Below are positions 15,429-24,169 of a DNA stretch of 42,750 nt, piece by piece. The first letter of the stretch is position 1, and every line of letters begins with the position of its first letter. The notes under the pieces are model-generated. The model was not told the DNA's origin. It searched no databases and worked only from the letters and a program-made list of their open reading frames with translations. The stretch is from Caulobacter segnis. Lineage in GTDB: Bacteria; Pseudomonadota; Alphaproteobacteria; Caulobacterales; Caulobacteraceae. The position numbers and the translations under genes were made by a program. The stretch spans positions 1 through 42,750 of the forward strand of contig NZ_QFQZ01000039.1 of NCBI RefSeq assembly GCF_003243465.1, given 5' to 3'.

Positions 15429-15731
15429 GTGAAGCCGTACATCGAACTGAAGGGCGCCTCGGGCGCCGTCTACCGCTACAAGCTTGCCGAAAACGGCGAT
15501 CCGGCCACCACGATCGCTGGGAACTACGTGTATCTCGACGCCAAGGGTACGGTCGTCTACGCCGGTGAGGCCAACAACCTCATCGACGCCAAGAATCGCT
15601 GGTCCGAGGCCTACGCGCGCCACGGCGCCACCTGGCTCTACACCCGCCTGAACGTCTCGGGCGCCTCGCGCGCCGACGAATACTCCGACATCGTGATCGC
15701 CCTGCAACCGGTCATGAACAAGGACGACTGA
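15429..15731 (+). CDS. small GIY-YIG-like protein
   Basis: A 100-residue protein that I read as a minimal GIY-YIG nuclease fold. The two signature strands are NYVYLD (residues 32-37) and VVYAGEANNL (42-51), followed by Arg57 at the place of the catalytic arginine, Glu84 (RADEYSDIV) at the place of the metal-binding glutamate, and a closing LQPVMN like the LKPxLN end of the family. The first motif has Asn for Gly and the second has Ala for Ile, so activity is uncertain. The start is a GTG with GAGGA upstream; the open frame begins earlier but without coding character. No partner gene is evident. Confidence 0.68.
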   Translation: MKPYIELKGASGAVYRYKLAENGDPATTIAGNYVYLDAKGTVVYAGEANNLIDAKNRWSEAYARHGATWLYTRLNVSGASRADEYSDIVIALQPVMNKDD

Positions 15732-15777
15732 GTCTGGCGGCTGCGGACGGGCGCGGACGCGGCTAAGGTCGCGGTCG

Positions 15778-17874
15778 ATGCGCCCGGAGATTCTCTTTCC
15801 CCTTTTCACCTCGGTGTCCACGCTCAAGGGCGTGGGCCCGCGCGTCGCCCCGCTGGTCGAGAAGCTGGCCGGGCCGATCGTGCGCGACGTGCTGTTCACC
15901 GCGCCGGCGAGCCTGATTCGTCGGGGCGTCACGACGGTGGATCAGGCGGTCGAGGGCCAGGTCCAGACCTTCGTCGTCACGATCGACGCCCACCAGCCGC
16001 CCAGCCGCCTGGGCCAGCCCTGGAAGATCCGCGCCTGGGACGGCACGGGCTTTCTGACGCTGATCTGGTTCAAGGGCCACGGGCCGCACCTAGAGCGCCA
16101 GCACCCTAAGGGCGCACGGCGAGCGGTCAGCGGCAAGGTCGAGCGGCCGGAAGGCTTCGCCTCCGAACTCCAGATCGCCCATCCGGACTACATCGTCGCC
16201 GAGGAGCGCGCCGGCGACATTCCAGAGGTCGAGACGGTCTATCCGGCGACGGCGGGTCTTCCCTCGCGCACCTTCCGCAAGTTCGCCCTGGAGGCGCTGG
16301 ACCGCGCGCCCGAGCTTCGGGAATGGCAGGACGCGGCTTGGCGGGAACGTGAGCGCCTGCCCGGCTGGCGTGAAGCGCTGGCGGCCCTGCACGCGCCGGC
16401 CAGCGAGGCCGACCTCTCTCCCCTGGCCCGTCCCCGCCGCCGCCTCGCCTATGACGAACTTCTGGCCCACCAACTGGCTTTGGCCCAGCGCAAGGCGGCG
16501 CGCCGGTCGCATCCGGGCCCGATCATTCCAGCAGGATCTCTGTCGGAGACCGCCGAGAAGGCCCTGCCCTTCAAGCTGACCGGCGCCCAGATCCGGGCTC
16601 TGTCCGAGATACGGGGCGACCTGATTTCCGGCGAACGGATGAGCCGCCTGCTGCAAGGCGACGTCGGTTCGGGCAAGACCGTGGTGGCCATGCTGGCCAT
16701 GGCCGACGCGGCCAGCGCCGGCCTGCAGTCAGCCCTGATGGCGCCGACCGAAATATTGGCCCGCCAGCATTTCGAGACCATCGCCGGACCACTGGAGGCC
16801 CTGGGTCTCTCGGTAATCCTGCTGACCGGACGCGACAAGGGCGCAGGGCGCGCCGCCAAGCTAGCGGGCCTCGCCGATGGAACCCACCATATCGCGGTCG
16901 GCACCCACGCCCTGTTTCAGGACGACGTGGCCTTCAAGACGCTGGCTCTGACCATTATCGACGAGCAGCACCGCTTCGGCGTCAACGAGCGCCGCCGGCT
17001 GCAGGACAAGGGACCGCCCGGCGTCGACTGGGGCGTGCACCTGCTGGCCATGTCGGCCACGCCGATCCCGCGCACCCTGGAGCTGACGGTGTTCGGCGAT
17101 CTCGACGTCTCGCGCATCGACGAAAAGCCGCCGGGCCGCACGCCCGTCGCCACCCGCGCCGCGCCGACGCCGCGCGTGCCCGAGATCGTCGACCGCCTGC
17201 GCGCCGCGATCGCCGGCGGCGCCCAGGCCTTCTGGATCTGCCCTCTGGTCTCGGAGTCGGACAAGGTGGATCTGCGCGCCGCGGAGGACCGCGCCGCCGA
17301 CCTCGCGCGTCATCTGCCCGGCGTCGGCCTCGTGCACGGCCAGATGCCGCCGGCCGAGAAGGACGCGGTCATGCAGCGCTTCGTGGACGGCGAGGTGAGC
17401 GTGCTGGTCGCCACGACGGTGGTCGAGGTCGGCGTCAATGTCCCTAACGCCAGCATCATGGTCATCGAGCACGCCGACCGCTTCGGCCTGGCCCAACTGC
17501 ACCAGCTGCGCGGGCGGGTCGGACGTGGGACGCGGGAGAGCTCGTGCGTGCTGCTCTATGATCCGCCGCTGTCCGAGGTGGCCCAGAAGCGCCTCGACAT
17601 CCTGCGCCGCAGCGACGACGGCTTCGAGATCGCCGAGAAGGACCTGGAGCTGCGCGGCGGCGGTGATCCGCTGGGCCTGAAGCAGAGCGGCTTCCCCGCC
17701 TATCGCCTGGCCGAACCGGTGGCGCATCGCGACCTGATCGCCGTGGCGGCCGACGACGCGCGGCTGATCCTGGCGCGCGATCCCGAACTAAGCTCGCCGC
17801 GCGGCCAGGCCCTGCGGATGCTGCAGGAACTGTTCGACTGGAAGCCGGTCTCGTCGCTGAACGAAGCCGGTTAA
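15778..17874 (+). CDS. recG: ATP-dependent DNA helicase RecG
   Basis: A 698-residue RecG, which regresses stalled replication forks and branch-migrates Holliday junctions. The N-terminal wedge/OB domain (about residues 1-200) includes the opening LKGVGPRVAPLVEKL. Helicase motifs follow in order: Walker A GDVGSGKT near 294, APTEILARQH, DEQH near 396 (IIDEQHRFGV), TAT-like MSATPIPRTL, and in the second lobe VATTVVEVGVNVPNA and HQLRGRVGRG. The C-terminal hook for fork reversal is present (LRGGGDPLGLKQSGFPAY). The stop codon lies inside the palindrome TTAA and is shared with the stop of the convergent DUF808 gene. Confidence 0.96.
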   Translation: MRPEILFPLFTSVSTLKGVGPRVAPLVEKLAGPIVRDVLFTAPASLIRRGVTTVDQAVEGQVQTFVVTIDAHQPPSRLGQPWKIRAWDGTGFLTLIWFKGHGPHLERQHPKGARRAVSGKVERPEGFASELQIAHPDYIVAEERAGDIPEVETVYPATAGLPSRTFRKFALEALDRAPELREWQDAAWRERERLPGWREALAALHAPASEADLSPLARPRRRLAYDELLAHQLALAQRKAARRSHPGPIIPAGSLSETAEKALPFKLTGAQIRALSEIRGDLISGERMSRLLQGDVGSGKTVVAMLAMADAASAGLQSALMAPTEILARQHFETIAGPLEALGLSVILLTGRDKGAGRAAKLAGLADGTHHIAVGTHALFQDDVAFKTLALTIIDEQHRFGVNERRRLQDKGPPGVDWGVHLLAMSATPIPRTLELTVFGDLDVSRIDEKPPGRTPVATRAAPTPRVPEIVDRLRAAIAGGAQAFWICPLVSESDKVDLRAAEDRAADLARHLPGVGLVHGQMPPAEKDAVMQRFVDGEVSVLVATTVVEVGVNVPNASIMVIEHADRFGLAQLHQLRGRVGRGTRESSCVLLYDPPLSEVAQKRLDILRRSDDGFEIAEKDLELRGGGDPLGLKQSGFPAYRLAEPVAHRDLIAVAADDARLILARDPELSSPRGQALRMLQELFDWKPVSSLNEAG

Positions 17875-18815
17875 TGACTCTCGGCGCCCTTGCGGTGATG
17901 CCAGAGGTGCATGACCCCGGCCAAGACGCCGCCGATCGCCAGGCCCACGACCGCCGAGCCTAGAGCAAAGGCCAGCCAGCCCGTCAGAGCGCCGACGCCC
18001 GGCGCCCGCCCCGCCCAATGTGAGAAGCCCTCGACCCAATGCGGGATGGGCGTCAGGTGGAAGTGCTCCAGGCCATGGACGATGATGCCGCCGCCAACCC
18101 ACAGCATAGCGGCCGTGCCGATCACCGTCAGGGCCTCCATCGTCCACGGCATCGCCTTGACCAGACCCCGACCGAAGCCGCGCAGGCTCTGGACCTTGCC
18201 GCGCGACAGGTGCAAGCCGATGTCGTCCATCTTCACGATCAGGGCGACGACGCCATAGACGCCGATCGTCAACAGCACGCCGACCAGGGCCAGAGCCGCC
18301 GCCTGGATCGCCAGCGGCTGGTCCGAGACGTCGGCCAGGGCGATGGCCATGATCTCCGCCGACAGGATCAGGTCCGTGCGGATCGCGCCGGCGACCTTCT
18401 GCTTCTCGAGTTCGGGAGCGCTGAGCGCCAGCTCTTCGACCGCCTCGCCCTCGTGCTCGGGCGTGAAGGCCTCGAGGATCTTCTCGGTCGCCTCGAAGGC
18501 CAGATAGGCCCCGCCGCACATCAGGATCGGCGTCACCGCCCAGGGCGCGAAGGCCGACAGCAGCATGGCGCCGGGCAGCAGAAACAGGAGCTTGTTGCGC
18601 AGCGAGCCCAGCGCGATCTTCCAGACGATCGGCAGCTCACGGTCGGGCGAAAAGCCCATGGCGTAGCCGGGAGTCACGGCGGTGTCGTCGACCACCACGC
18701 CGACGGCCTTGGAGCCAGCCTTGCCGGCCGCGCCGGTCACGTCGTCCAGTGAGGCGGCCGCCAGCTTGGTGATGCCGGCGACGTCATCGAGCAGCGCGGC
18801 GAGACCGGAGGGCAT
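17871..18815 (-). CDS. DUF808 family inner-membrane protein (YedI-like)
   Basis: A 314-residue protein of the DUF808/YedI family. The N-terminus PSGLAALLDDVAGITKLAAA and the following DDTAVTPGYAMGFSPDRELP are family hallmarks. Several membrane segments follow (LLFLLPGAMLLSAFAPWAV, LALVGVLLTIGVYGVVALIV, and a C-terminal LAFALGSAVVGLAIGGVLAG). The ATG at 18815 gives the usual family length; the longer open frame upstream is Arg/Ser-rich and not coding-like. Function is unknown. It ends with His-rich residues (HLWHHRKGAESH). The 3' end overlaps recG by the 4 bp TTAA. Confidence 0.88.
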   Translation of the reverse strand: MPSGLAALLDDVAGITKLAAASLDDVTGAAGKAGSKAVGVVVDDTAVTPGYAMGFSPDRELPIVWKIALGSLRNKLLFLLPGAMLLSAFAPWAVTPILMCGGAYLAFEATEKILEAFTPEHEGEAVEELALSAPELEKQKVAGAIRTDLILSAEIMAIALADVSDQPLAIQAAALALVGVLLTIGVYGVVALIVKMDDIGLHLSRGKVQSLRGFGRGLVKAMPWTMEALTVIGTAAMLWVGGGIIVHGLEHFHLTPIPHWVEGFSHWAGRAPGVGALTGWLAFALGSAVVGLAIGGVLAGVMHLWHHRKGAESH

Positions 18816-18927
18816 GAGAAATCCTGAACAGCGGAAAGGAGCCTCCGTGCCTAAGGCGCGCCGGGCTCGACGTAAAGATGAGGACCTCTTGCGTGACGCC
18901 GGGTCAAGGCTGGAAGCATGCCGCTCC

Positions 18928-19893
18928 ATGGATGTCGCCGCCGCCCTGGACCGCCTCGCCCCGCGCCTGTCGCCCGCCGCGACGGGCGCTCGCAACGCCC
19001 GTCGCCTGTCGGGTGGAGCCAGTCTTGAGACCTGGGCCTTCGACCTCGACGACGGGACGCCGCTGATCCTGCGTCGGCGGCCCGACGGGGCGCTGCCGCG
19101 TGACACGGCTCTGCCCCTGGCCAGCGAGGCCGACCTGATCCGCGCCGCCGACGCGGCCGGCGCGCCGGTCCCCAGCGTCGTCCATGTCTGCGCCCCGGAC
19201 GACGCCCTCGGCGAAGCCTATGTCATGCATCGCCTGGAGGGCGAGACCCTGGGGCGACGGATCGTCCGCGACGAGGCCTTCGCGGGCGTTCGTCCTGACC
19301 TGGCCAGTCGCTGCGGAGAGGTTCTAGCCCGTATCCACGCCATCCCGGTCGAAGGCCTTCCGTCGCTGACCACCTCCGACGCCCGGGGCGAACTGGCGCG
19401 CTATGAGGCGCTCTACCGCCAGATGGGCGCCCAGCGGCCGATCCTGGAGGCGGCCTTCCGCTGGCTGGAGTCCATCGCCCCGCCGCCGCCGGAAAGGCCC
19501 GTGCTGGTCCATGGGGACTTCCGAAACGGCAATCTGATGATCCACCCCAAGCTCGGCCTTATCGGCGTGCTGGATTGGGAGCTGGCCCATCTGGGCGATC
19601 CGGCCGAGGATCTCGGCTGGATGTGCGTCAATTCCTGGCGCTTCGGCGAATGGCGAAACCCCGTCGGCGGCTTTGGGGGCTATGCGGATCTCCTGGCCGG
19701 CCACGGCGGCGACATCACGCTCGAACGCGTGAAGTTCTGGCAGGCGTTGGGCTCGCTGAAATGGGGCGTCATGTGCCTGATGATGTACCAGAGCTTCGCG
19801 GCCGGGGCGGACCGCTCGATCGAGCGGGCCATGATCGGCCGGCGCACCAGCGAGACCGAGATCGACCTCGTCGCCCTGATGGAGGCCGCATGA
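18928..19893 (+). CDS. phosphotransferase (APH/choline kinase family)
   Basis: A 321-residue kinase-like protein of the APH family. The catalytic loop is HGDFRNGNLMIHPKLG (catalytic Asp, then Asn), followed by the metal-binding Asp in GVLDWELAHLGDPAEDLGW. An N-terminal lobe with TPLILRRRPDG supplies the ATP-binding Lys/Arg region. This subgroup resembles the kinase part of the ACAD10/11 type proteins and is often found with DUF6285 proteins and acyl-CoA dehydrogenases. The ATG at 18928 (MDVAAALDRLAPRL) was chosen because the open frame further upstream overlaps the divergent DUF808 gene. It overlaps the next gene by 4 bp. Confidence 0.85.
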   Translation: MDVAAALDRLAPRLSPAATGARNARRLSGGASLETWAFDLDDGTPLILRRRPDGALPRDTALPLASEADLIRAADAAGAPVPSVVHVCAPDDALGEAYVMHRLEGETLGRRIVRDEAFAGVRPDLASRCGEVLARIHAIPVEGLPSLTTSDARGELARYEALYRQMGAQRPILEAAFRWLESIAPPPPERPVLVHGDFRNGNLMIHPKLGLIGVLDWELAHLGDPAEDLGWMCVNSWRFGEWRNPVGGFGGYADLLAGHGGDITLERVKFWQALGSLKWGVMCLMMYQSFAAGADRSIERAMIGRRTSETEIDLVALMEAA

Positions 19894-20261
19894 TCAGCCA
19901 TCCGACCGCCGCCGAGCTGTCCGAGGCGATCGCCGCCTTCGACGCCGAGCCTGCCGCGCCGGGCGACGCCCGCCAAGCCTTCCTCGCCCGCGTCGCCGAC
20001 AACGCCCGCGCCACCGTGGCGCGAGAGGCCGCGCTCGGCGCGACTCTGGAAACCGAGGCTAGCGAGCGGATGCGGGCGCTGCTGGGACGCGACGGCGACT
20101 TCGCCGCCCTGAACGCGGCGCTCTGCGAGGCGCTTCGGGTCAGCGAGATCGCGCCGACGGATCCGGCGCTGCTCGCCCACCTGCGCGCCACGGCGATCGG
20201 CCAGGTGCAGATAGACCAGCCGACCTACGGCGGCCTCGCGGCGCTATCGGCCGCCGGCTGA
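19890..20261 (+). CDS. DUF6285 family protein
   Basis: A 123-residue helical, alanine-rich protein. It begins MISHPTAAELSEAIAAFD and ends with the conserved LRATAIGQVQIDQPTYGGL. Proteins of this type (DUF6285) usually lie directly after an APH-type phosphotransferase, as here, with the start overlapping its stop (ATGA). A helper role to the kinase is likely but unproven. The 3' end overlaps the convergent DUF3089 gene by 18 bp. Confidence 0.78.
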   Translation: MISHPTAAELSEAIAAFDAEPAAPGDARQAFLARVADNARATVAREAALGATLETEASERMRALLGRDGDFAALNAALCEALRVSEIAPTDPALLAHLRATAIGQVQIDQPTYGGLAALSAAG

Positions 20262-21365
20262 GACCGCGACCTTGGCGCGCTCCAGGGCGTCGGCTTCGAG
20301 GTCGGCGTAAAACAGGTTGAAGGCGTCGACCTTGCGCTGATCGGCCCAGGACCCGCTGTCCCGCAGCGCGGCGGACTTCGGCTTGCTGGTGCGCAGGATG
20401 CCGTTTTCACAGCGCGCCGACACCTGGCGCTGGAGGAACGGCGGCCGCGCGCCCCAGTCGAGGCCGGTGGCGTTGGCCGCGCCCAGGTTCAGCCGCGCCG
20501 GCGCGCGCTCCAGGGACGTCCCGCCCAAAAGCGGGTTGAAGCACAGCGGCGTGCGGCCCTCGAGGTTGACCAGTTGGTCCGACGGATCCCAGATCAGCGA
20601 GCGGCCAATCAGCTCCTGCACCCGTTGAAAGTCGCCTTCGGGGGCGGAAATCCAGGCGGCGACACACCCGGCCTGGGCCTTGCGCGCGCAGGCCGGAAGC
20701 GGCGCGGCGGGGGTATATTCGTCCGCCGGGACCGGCGTCTCGATCAGATAGGCCGCGACGAGGCGGCGCTTGAGCTCGGGCTTGGCGGCGATCTCTTCGC
20801 TCAGCAGGCGCGCGGCCAGGGAGCCGCCCTGCTCCACGCCGACCAGGATGAACGGCCGATCCTGGCCGTAGCGGACGCGATAGGCCCTGAACGCCTGCAA
20901 GACATCGCCATAGGCGAAGCGCCGCGCCTCGCGGGCGTCGTCACGCAGGGTCAGGTAGGTGTAGAGGCTCGCCTGGCGATAACGGGGAGCGAACAATCGC
21001 CCGACTCGGTCGAACGGGCCGGCATAGTTCGGCAGCACCACCCGCGAGAGGAACCGCATCGCCTTGGGCTGGTCGATGCCGCCGTTCCAGTCGCGTCCCC
21101 CATCGAAGGTGGTCGGGTGGACGAAGAAAATGTCGACGGGTCGATCGGCCGGCGGAACGGCCTCCGGCTTGCGCGGCAGCAGCGCCCACGACGCTCGCTG
21201 GCCATAATCCGGCGCGGGCGGCGGGTGATAGGTCAGGAATGGAACCTTGGGGTCCAGCGCGTTGCTGAGAATGTCATAGCGCCAGATGAAGGCCGCCGAC
21301 AGGATCAGCGCCAGGACCAGGACGACGCCCGCGAAGATCCAGCGCTTGAAGCCTTTGAGAGCCAT
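20244..21365 (-). CDS. DUF3089 family alpha/beta-hydrolase-like protein lacking the serine nucleophile
   Basis: A 373-residue protein with one N-terminal membrane anchor (FAGVVLVLALILSAAFIW). The DUF3089 landmarks are present: DIFFVHPTTFDGGRDWNG, RVVLPNYAGPFDRVGRLFAP and YRQASLYTYLTL. At the nucleophile elbow, where the family has G-H-S-Q-G, this protein reads GVEQGG with Glu178 in place of serine. The downstream region still aligns with the fold (LVNLEGRTPLCFNPL). It may be a pseudo-enzyme or use another residue. It is a single minus-strand gene 32 bp downstream of the thiolase start region. Confidence 0.8.
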   Translation of the reverse strand: MALKGFKRWIFAGVVLVLALILSAAFIWRYDILSNALDPKVPFLTYHPPPAPDYGQRASWALLPRKPEAVPPADRPVDIFFVHPTTFDGGRDWNGGIDQPKAMRFLSRVVLPNYAGPFDRVGRLFAPRYRQASLYTYLTLRDDAREARRFAYGDVLQAFRAYRVRYGQDRPFILVGVEQGGSLAARLLSEEIAAKPELKRRLVAAYLIETPVPADEYTPAAPLPACARKAQAGCVAAWISAPEGDFQRVQELIGRSLIWDPSDQLVNLEGRTPLCFNPLLGGTSLERAPARLNLGAANATGLDWGARPPFLQRQVSARCENGILRTSKPKSAALRDSGSWADQRKVDAFNLFYADLEADALERAKVAVSAGGR

Positions 21366-21397
21366 GGGCTCCTCGGTACATCAAGCGCCTGACGGAA

Positions 21398-22600
21398 TTA
21401 AGCCCCCTCTTGGCCGATGATCGCGACCGAGCAGACGTTGCTGGCCGGCGCGCCGCCCAGGTTATGGGTCATGCCGAAGACAGGGTTGGCCAACTGCCGC
21501 TCGCCGGCGCGCCCTTGGAGCTGCAGGTACATCTCGTACAGCATCCGCAGGCCCGAGGCGCCGATCGGGTGGCCGAAGCATTTGAGGCCGCCGTCGATCT
21601 GGCACGGCACGCCGCCATCGGCGTCGTAGAAGCCGTCCAACACGTCCCGCCAGCCCTGCCCCTCCGGCGAGATGAAGAGGTCCTCCATGGTCACCAGCTC
21701 AGTGACCGAGAAGCAATCGTGCACCTCCATCATCGAGATCTGCTCGCGCGGGCGCTCGATACCAGCCTCCTTGTAGGCCTTGCCCGCGGCGATGCGAGCG
21801 GTGTGGAAGTGGCTGCCGTCCCAGCCGTTGTACTGGCTCTCGTAGCCGTTCGAGACCGACAGCTGCAGCGCCTTGACCGTGACGAGGTCGTGCTTGCCGA
21901 GCGCGCGGGCGATCTCGGGCGTGGTGACGATCGCCGCCGCCGCGCCGTCCGAGACGCCGCAGCAGTCGAACAGGCCCAAGGGTTCGGCGATCAGCGGGGC
22001 GTTCAGCGCCTGCTCCTCGGTGATCGGCTTGCGCAGATGGGCCTTGGGGTTCTTGGCGCCGTTGGCGTGGCTCTTGACCGAGACGTGGGCGATCGCGCGC
22101 TTCAGGTCATCCTTGGAGACCCCGTGCTTGGCGCGGTAGGCGCTGGCCAGCTGGGCGAAGTTCCCCGGCGCCGAGCCGTTCGGCATGACCTGCGGGCTCA
22201 GCGTGCCCGGATTGGCGACCGGCAGGCCGCCATAGCCGGTGTCCTTCAGCTTCTCGACGCCGACCGCCAGGGCGATGTCCGCCGCGCCCGCCGCCACGGC
22301 GTAGACCGCGCCCCGGAAGGCTTCCGAGCCCGAGGCGCAGAAGTTCTCGACGCGCGTGACGGCGATATTGGGCAGGCGAAGCGCGATAGACAGCGGCGTG
22401 CCGCCCTTGCCCGAACCGATCTCGTCGATGTGCGTCGAAAACCAGGCCGCGTCGAGTTGGGTCGGCTCGATGCCGGCGTCCTGCATGGCCTCCAGATAGG
22501 CCTCGACCATCAGGTCGTCGGGGCCGGCGTCCCAGCGCTCGCCGAACTTGCTGCAGCCCATCCCGAGGATGGCGACCTTGTCCCGGATCCCTTGCGGCAT
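21398..22600 (-). CDS. SCP2-type thiolase (acetyl-CoA acetyltransferase family)
   Basis: A 400-residue thiolase of the sterol-carrier-protein/archaeal type. Catalytic Cys88 lies in ENFCASGSEAFRGAVYAVAA, a His is in MMEVHDCFSVTELV and the C-terminal His in KCFGHPIGASGLRMLYEM. The missing fourth thiolase motif Cys (usual CxG replaced by GGAPASNV near the end) is common in this subfamily. It lies 9 bp after the HMGCS/DUF35-like gene on the same strand, so it is the second gene of an operon. Such enzymes make or cleave short beta-ketoacyl-CoA; direction here is unknown. Confidence 0.88.
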   Translation of the reverse strand: MPQGIRDKVAILGMGCSKFGERWDAGPDDLMVEAYLEAMQDAGIEPTQLDAAWFSTHIDEIGSGKGGTPLSIALRLPNIAVTRVENFCASGSEAFRGAVYAVAAGAADIALAVGVEKLKDTGYGGLPVANPGTLSPQVMPNGSAPGNFAQLASAYRAKHGVSKDDLKRAIAHVSVKSHANGAKNPKAHLRKPITEEQALNAPLIAEPLGLFDCCGVSDGAAAAIVTTPEIARALGKHDLVTVKALQLSVSNGYESQYNGWDGSHFHTARIAAGKAYKEAGIERPREQISMMEVHDCFSVTELVTMEDLFISPEGQGWRDVLDGFYDADGGVPCQIDGGLKCFGHPIGASGLRMLYEMYLQLQGRAGERQLANPVFGMTHNLGGAPASNVCSVAIIGQEGA

Positions 22601-22609
22601 CTTCGCCTC

Positions 22610-24091
22610 CTATTCCGCCGCCTTGGCGGTCGCGTTGGCCACGGCGGCGCGGTCGGGCGTCGCCTTCCAGAAATAGCGGACGAAGCCGCGCTTCTCGTCG
22701 ACCTCCTTGATGCGGAAGACCATCCGCACCGGCAGGCCCGTCTCGACATCGCCCGGCGCGACGTCGGTGATGTCCATCATGATCCGACCGCCGCCCTCGA
22801 AGACGACCATGCCGTAGTGGTTCGGCGGAGCCATGGAAAAGGTCAGGTAATCAGCCGAGTAGCTCAGAATGCTCGCGCGCCGTTCGGCGAATTTGTACGG
22901 CTCCTGGGTGTCGACGGCGGGATTGTTCGGCGCCACCGAGATGCGGGTGCGCGGGAACTGGACGACGCCGGTCTCGCGGCAGCGGCCGCCGACCAGCCCC
23001 AGGATCATGTCCTCGTTGCGATAGAGGGTCGTCAGAGCGGTCTTGTTGTCCTTCTCGGCCCGCATGCCCTTGTCCCATTCGACCAGTCCGTTGAAGGTCA
23101 GAAATTTCAGGTAGTTGGTCTCTTCTTTTCGATCGGCCAGCGAACCGGTGACGCCGCGCGCGGGGCGCTGTCCCTGACCCGTGGCGCGGAACACCAGGGC
23201 CTCGGCCCCCTGGCCAAACTGAGCCACCAGGATCACCTCGTTTTCACGAGCATTTTCAAGCGCGTGCGCCAACATGATCGGACCGTGAGCGCAGCCCGCC
23301 TCGCCCATGACAACGGCGAGGTTGTCGCGAACGACTTCCGGCCTGATCCCGACGAGCTTGGCGACAGAGGCGGCCATGCCGCCGAAGGTCGATGGAAAGC
23401 AGAAATGATCGATATCTGAAGCGCTTAGGCCAGAAACCTCGAGCGCTCTCTTGATCGCCGGCGGGACCAGCTTGACGATGCCCTCGTCGCGGATCCAGCG
23501 CTCTTCCCAGTAGTAGTCGAAGCCACCGTCGTCGCCGCGAAAGTGATCGACGAAGTCGTCCGTGACGCTGCCACGGCCCAAGAGCTCGGCCGCGCCCGGT
23601 TCTTCGCCGACCACGAAGGCCGCCGCGCCATCGCCGAAGTCCAGTTCCTGGGCCGAGGCCGCGCGGGCCTTGCGATGTTCGCCCGCCGCGACCAGGGCCG
23701 CCCTGGCCCCGCCGCCTGCGACGGCTGACAGCGCCTGGGACAACGCCGTCAGGCCGCAGCGCTGCGAGCCGGTCACGTCGGTCGCGGAGATCGACTTCTC
23801 AAGCGTCAGGGCCGCCGAGACGACCCCAGCGTTCAGGCGATCGGCGAACGGCGCGGTGGTCGAGGCGAAATAGAGGGCGTCGATGTGGGAGCGGTCGTCG
23901 TCTGGACCCAGCGCGTCGCGCGCGGCCTCGACCGCCATGGTCAGGGCGTCCTCGTCCCAATTGACCATGGACCGTTCGCCCTTGCCCTTGGCCTTGAGGT
24001 TCGGCGCAACCCAGGCGTTGGCCTCGGTCACCGCCTTGCGGCTCAGACGAAGACGCGGCGCATAGGCGCCCCAGGCGGCGATGCCGACCAT
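22610..24091 (-). CDS. HMG-CoA-synthase-like protein fused to DUF35 OB-fold domain
   Basis: A 493-residue two-domain protein. Residues 1-340 have the thiolase fold of HMG-CoA synthase/KAS III (MVGIAAWGAYAPRLRLSRKA), with Cys112 in TGSQRCGLTALSQALS as the likely acyl site and GEAGCAHGPIMLAHALENAR further on. Residues 345-490 are a DUF35 domain: the rubredoxin-like part (GGRCRETGVVQFP) keeps only Cys371 of the usual four zinc ligands, followed by the OB fold (FSMAPPNHYGMVVFEGGGRI). The thiolase gene is 9 bp downstream. In archaea separate thiolase, HMGCS and DUF35 proteins form one complex; here two parts are fused. Substrate not known. Confidence 0.82.
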   Translation of the reverse strand: MVGIAAWGAYAPRLRLSRKAVTEANAWVAPNLKAKGKGERSMVNWDEDALTMAVEAARDALGPDDDRSHIDALYFASTTAPFADRLNAGVVSAALTLEKSISATDVTGSQRCGLTALSQALSAVAGGGARAALVAAGEHRKARAASAQELDFGDGAAAFVVGEEPGAAELLGRGSVTDDFVDHFRGDDGGFDYYWEERWIRDEGIVKLVPPAIKRALEVSGLSASDIDHFCFPSTFGGMAASVAKLVGIRPEVVRDNLAVVMGEAGCAHGPIMLAHALENARENEVILVAQFGQGAEALVFRATGQGQRPARGVTGSLADRKEETNYLKFLTFNGLVEWDKGMRAEKDNKTALTTLYRNEDMILGLVGGRCRETGVVQFPRTRISVAPNNPAVDTQEPYKFAERRASILSYSADYLTFSMAPPNHYGMVVFEGGGRIMMDITDVAPGDVETGLPVRMVFRIKEVDEKRGFVRYFWKATPDRAAVANATAKAAE

Positions 24092-24169
24092 TTCTCACTC
24101 CCTGCCGGTCGAGTTTGATCTCGACTTATCGACGTTCAGCTTACGCCCGCGTCAGGCAGGGACAAGTGT

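Noticed and set aside
21410..23419. 669-codon open frame on the plus strand
   Set aside because: It is antisense to the thiolase and HMGCS/DUF35 genes, has the His/Asp/Val/Arg-rich composition typical of a GC-rich shadow frame and shows no known motif.
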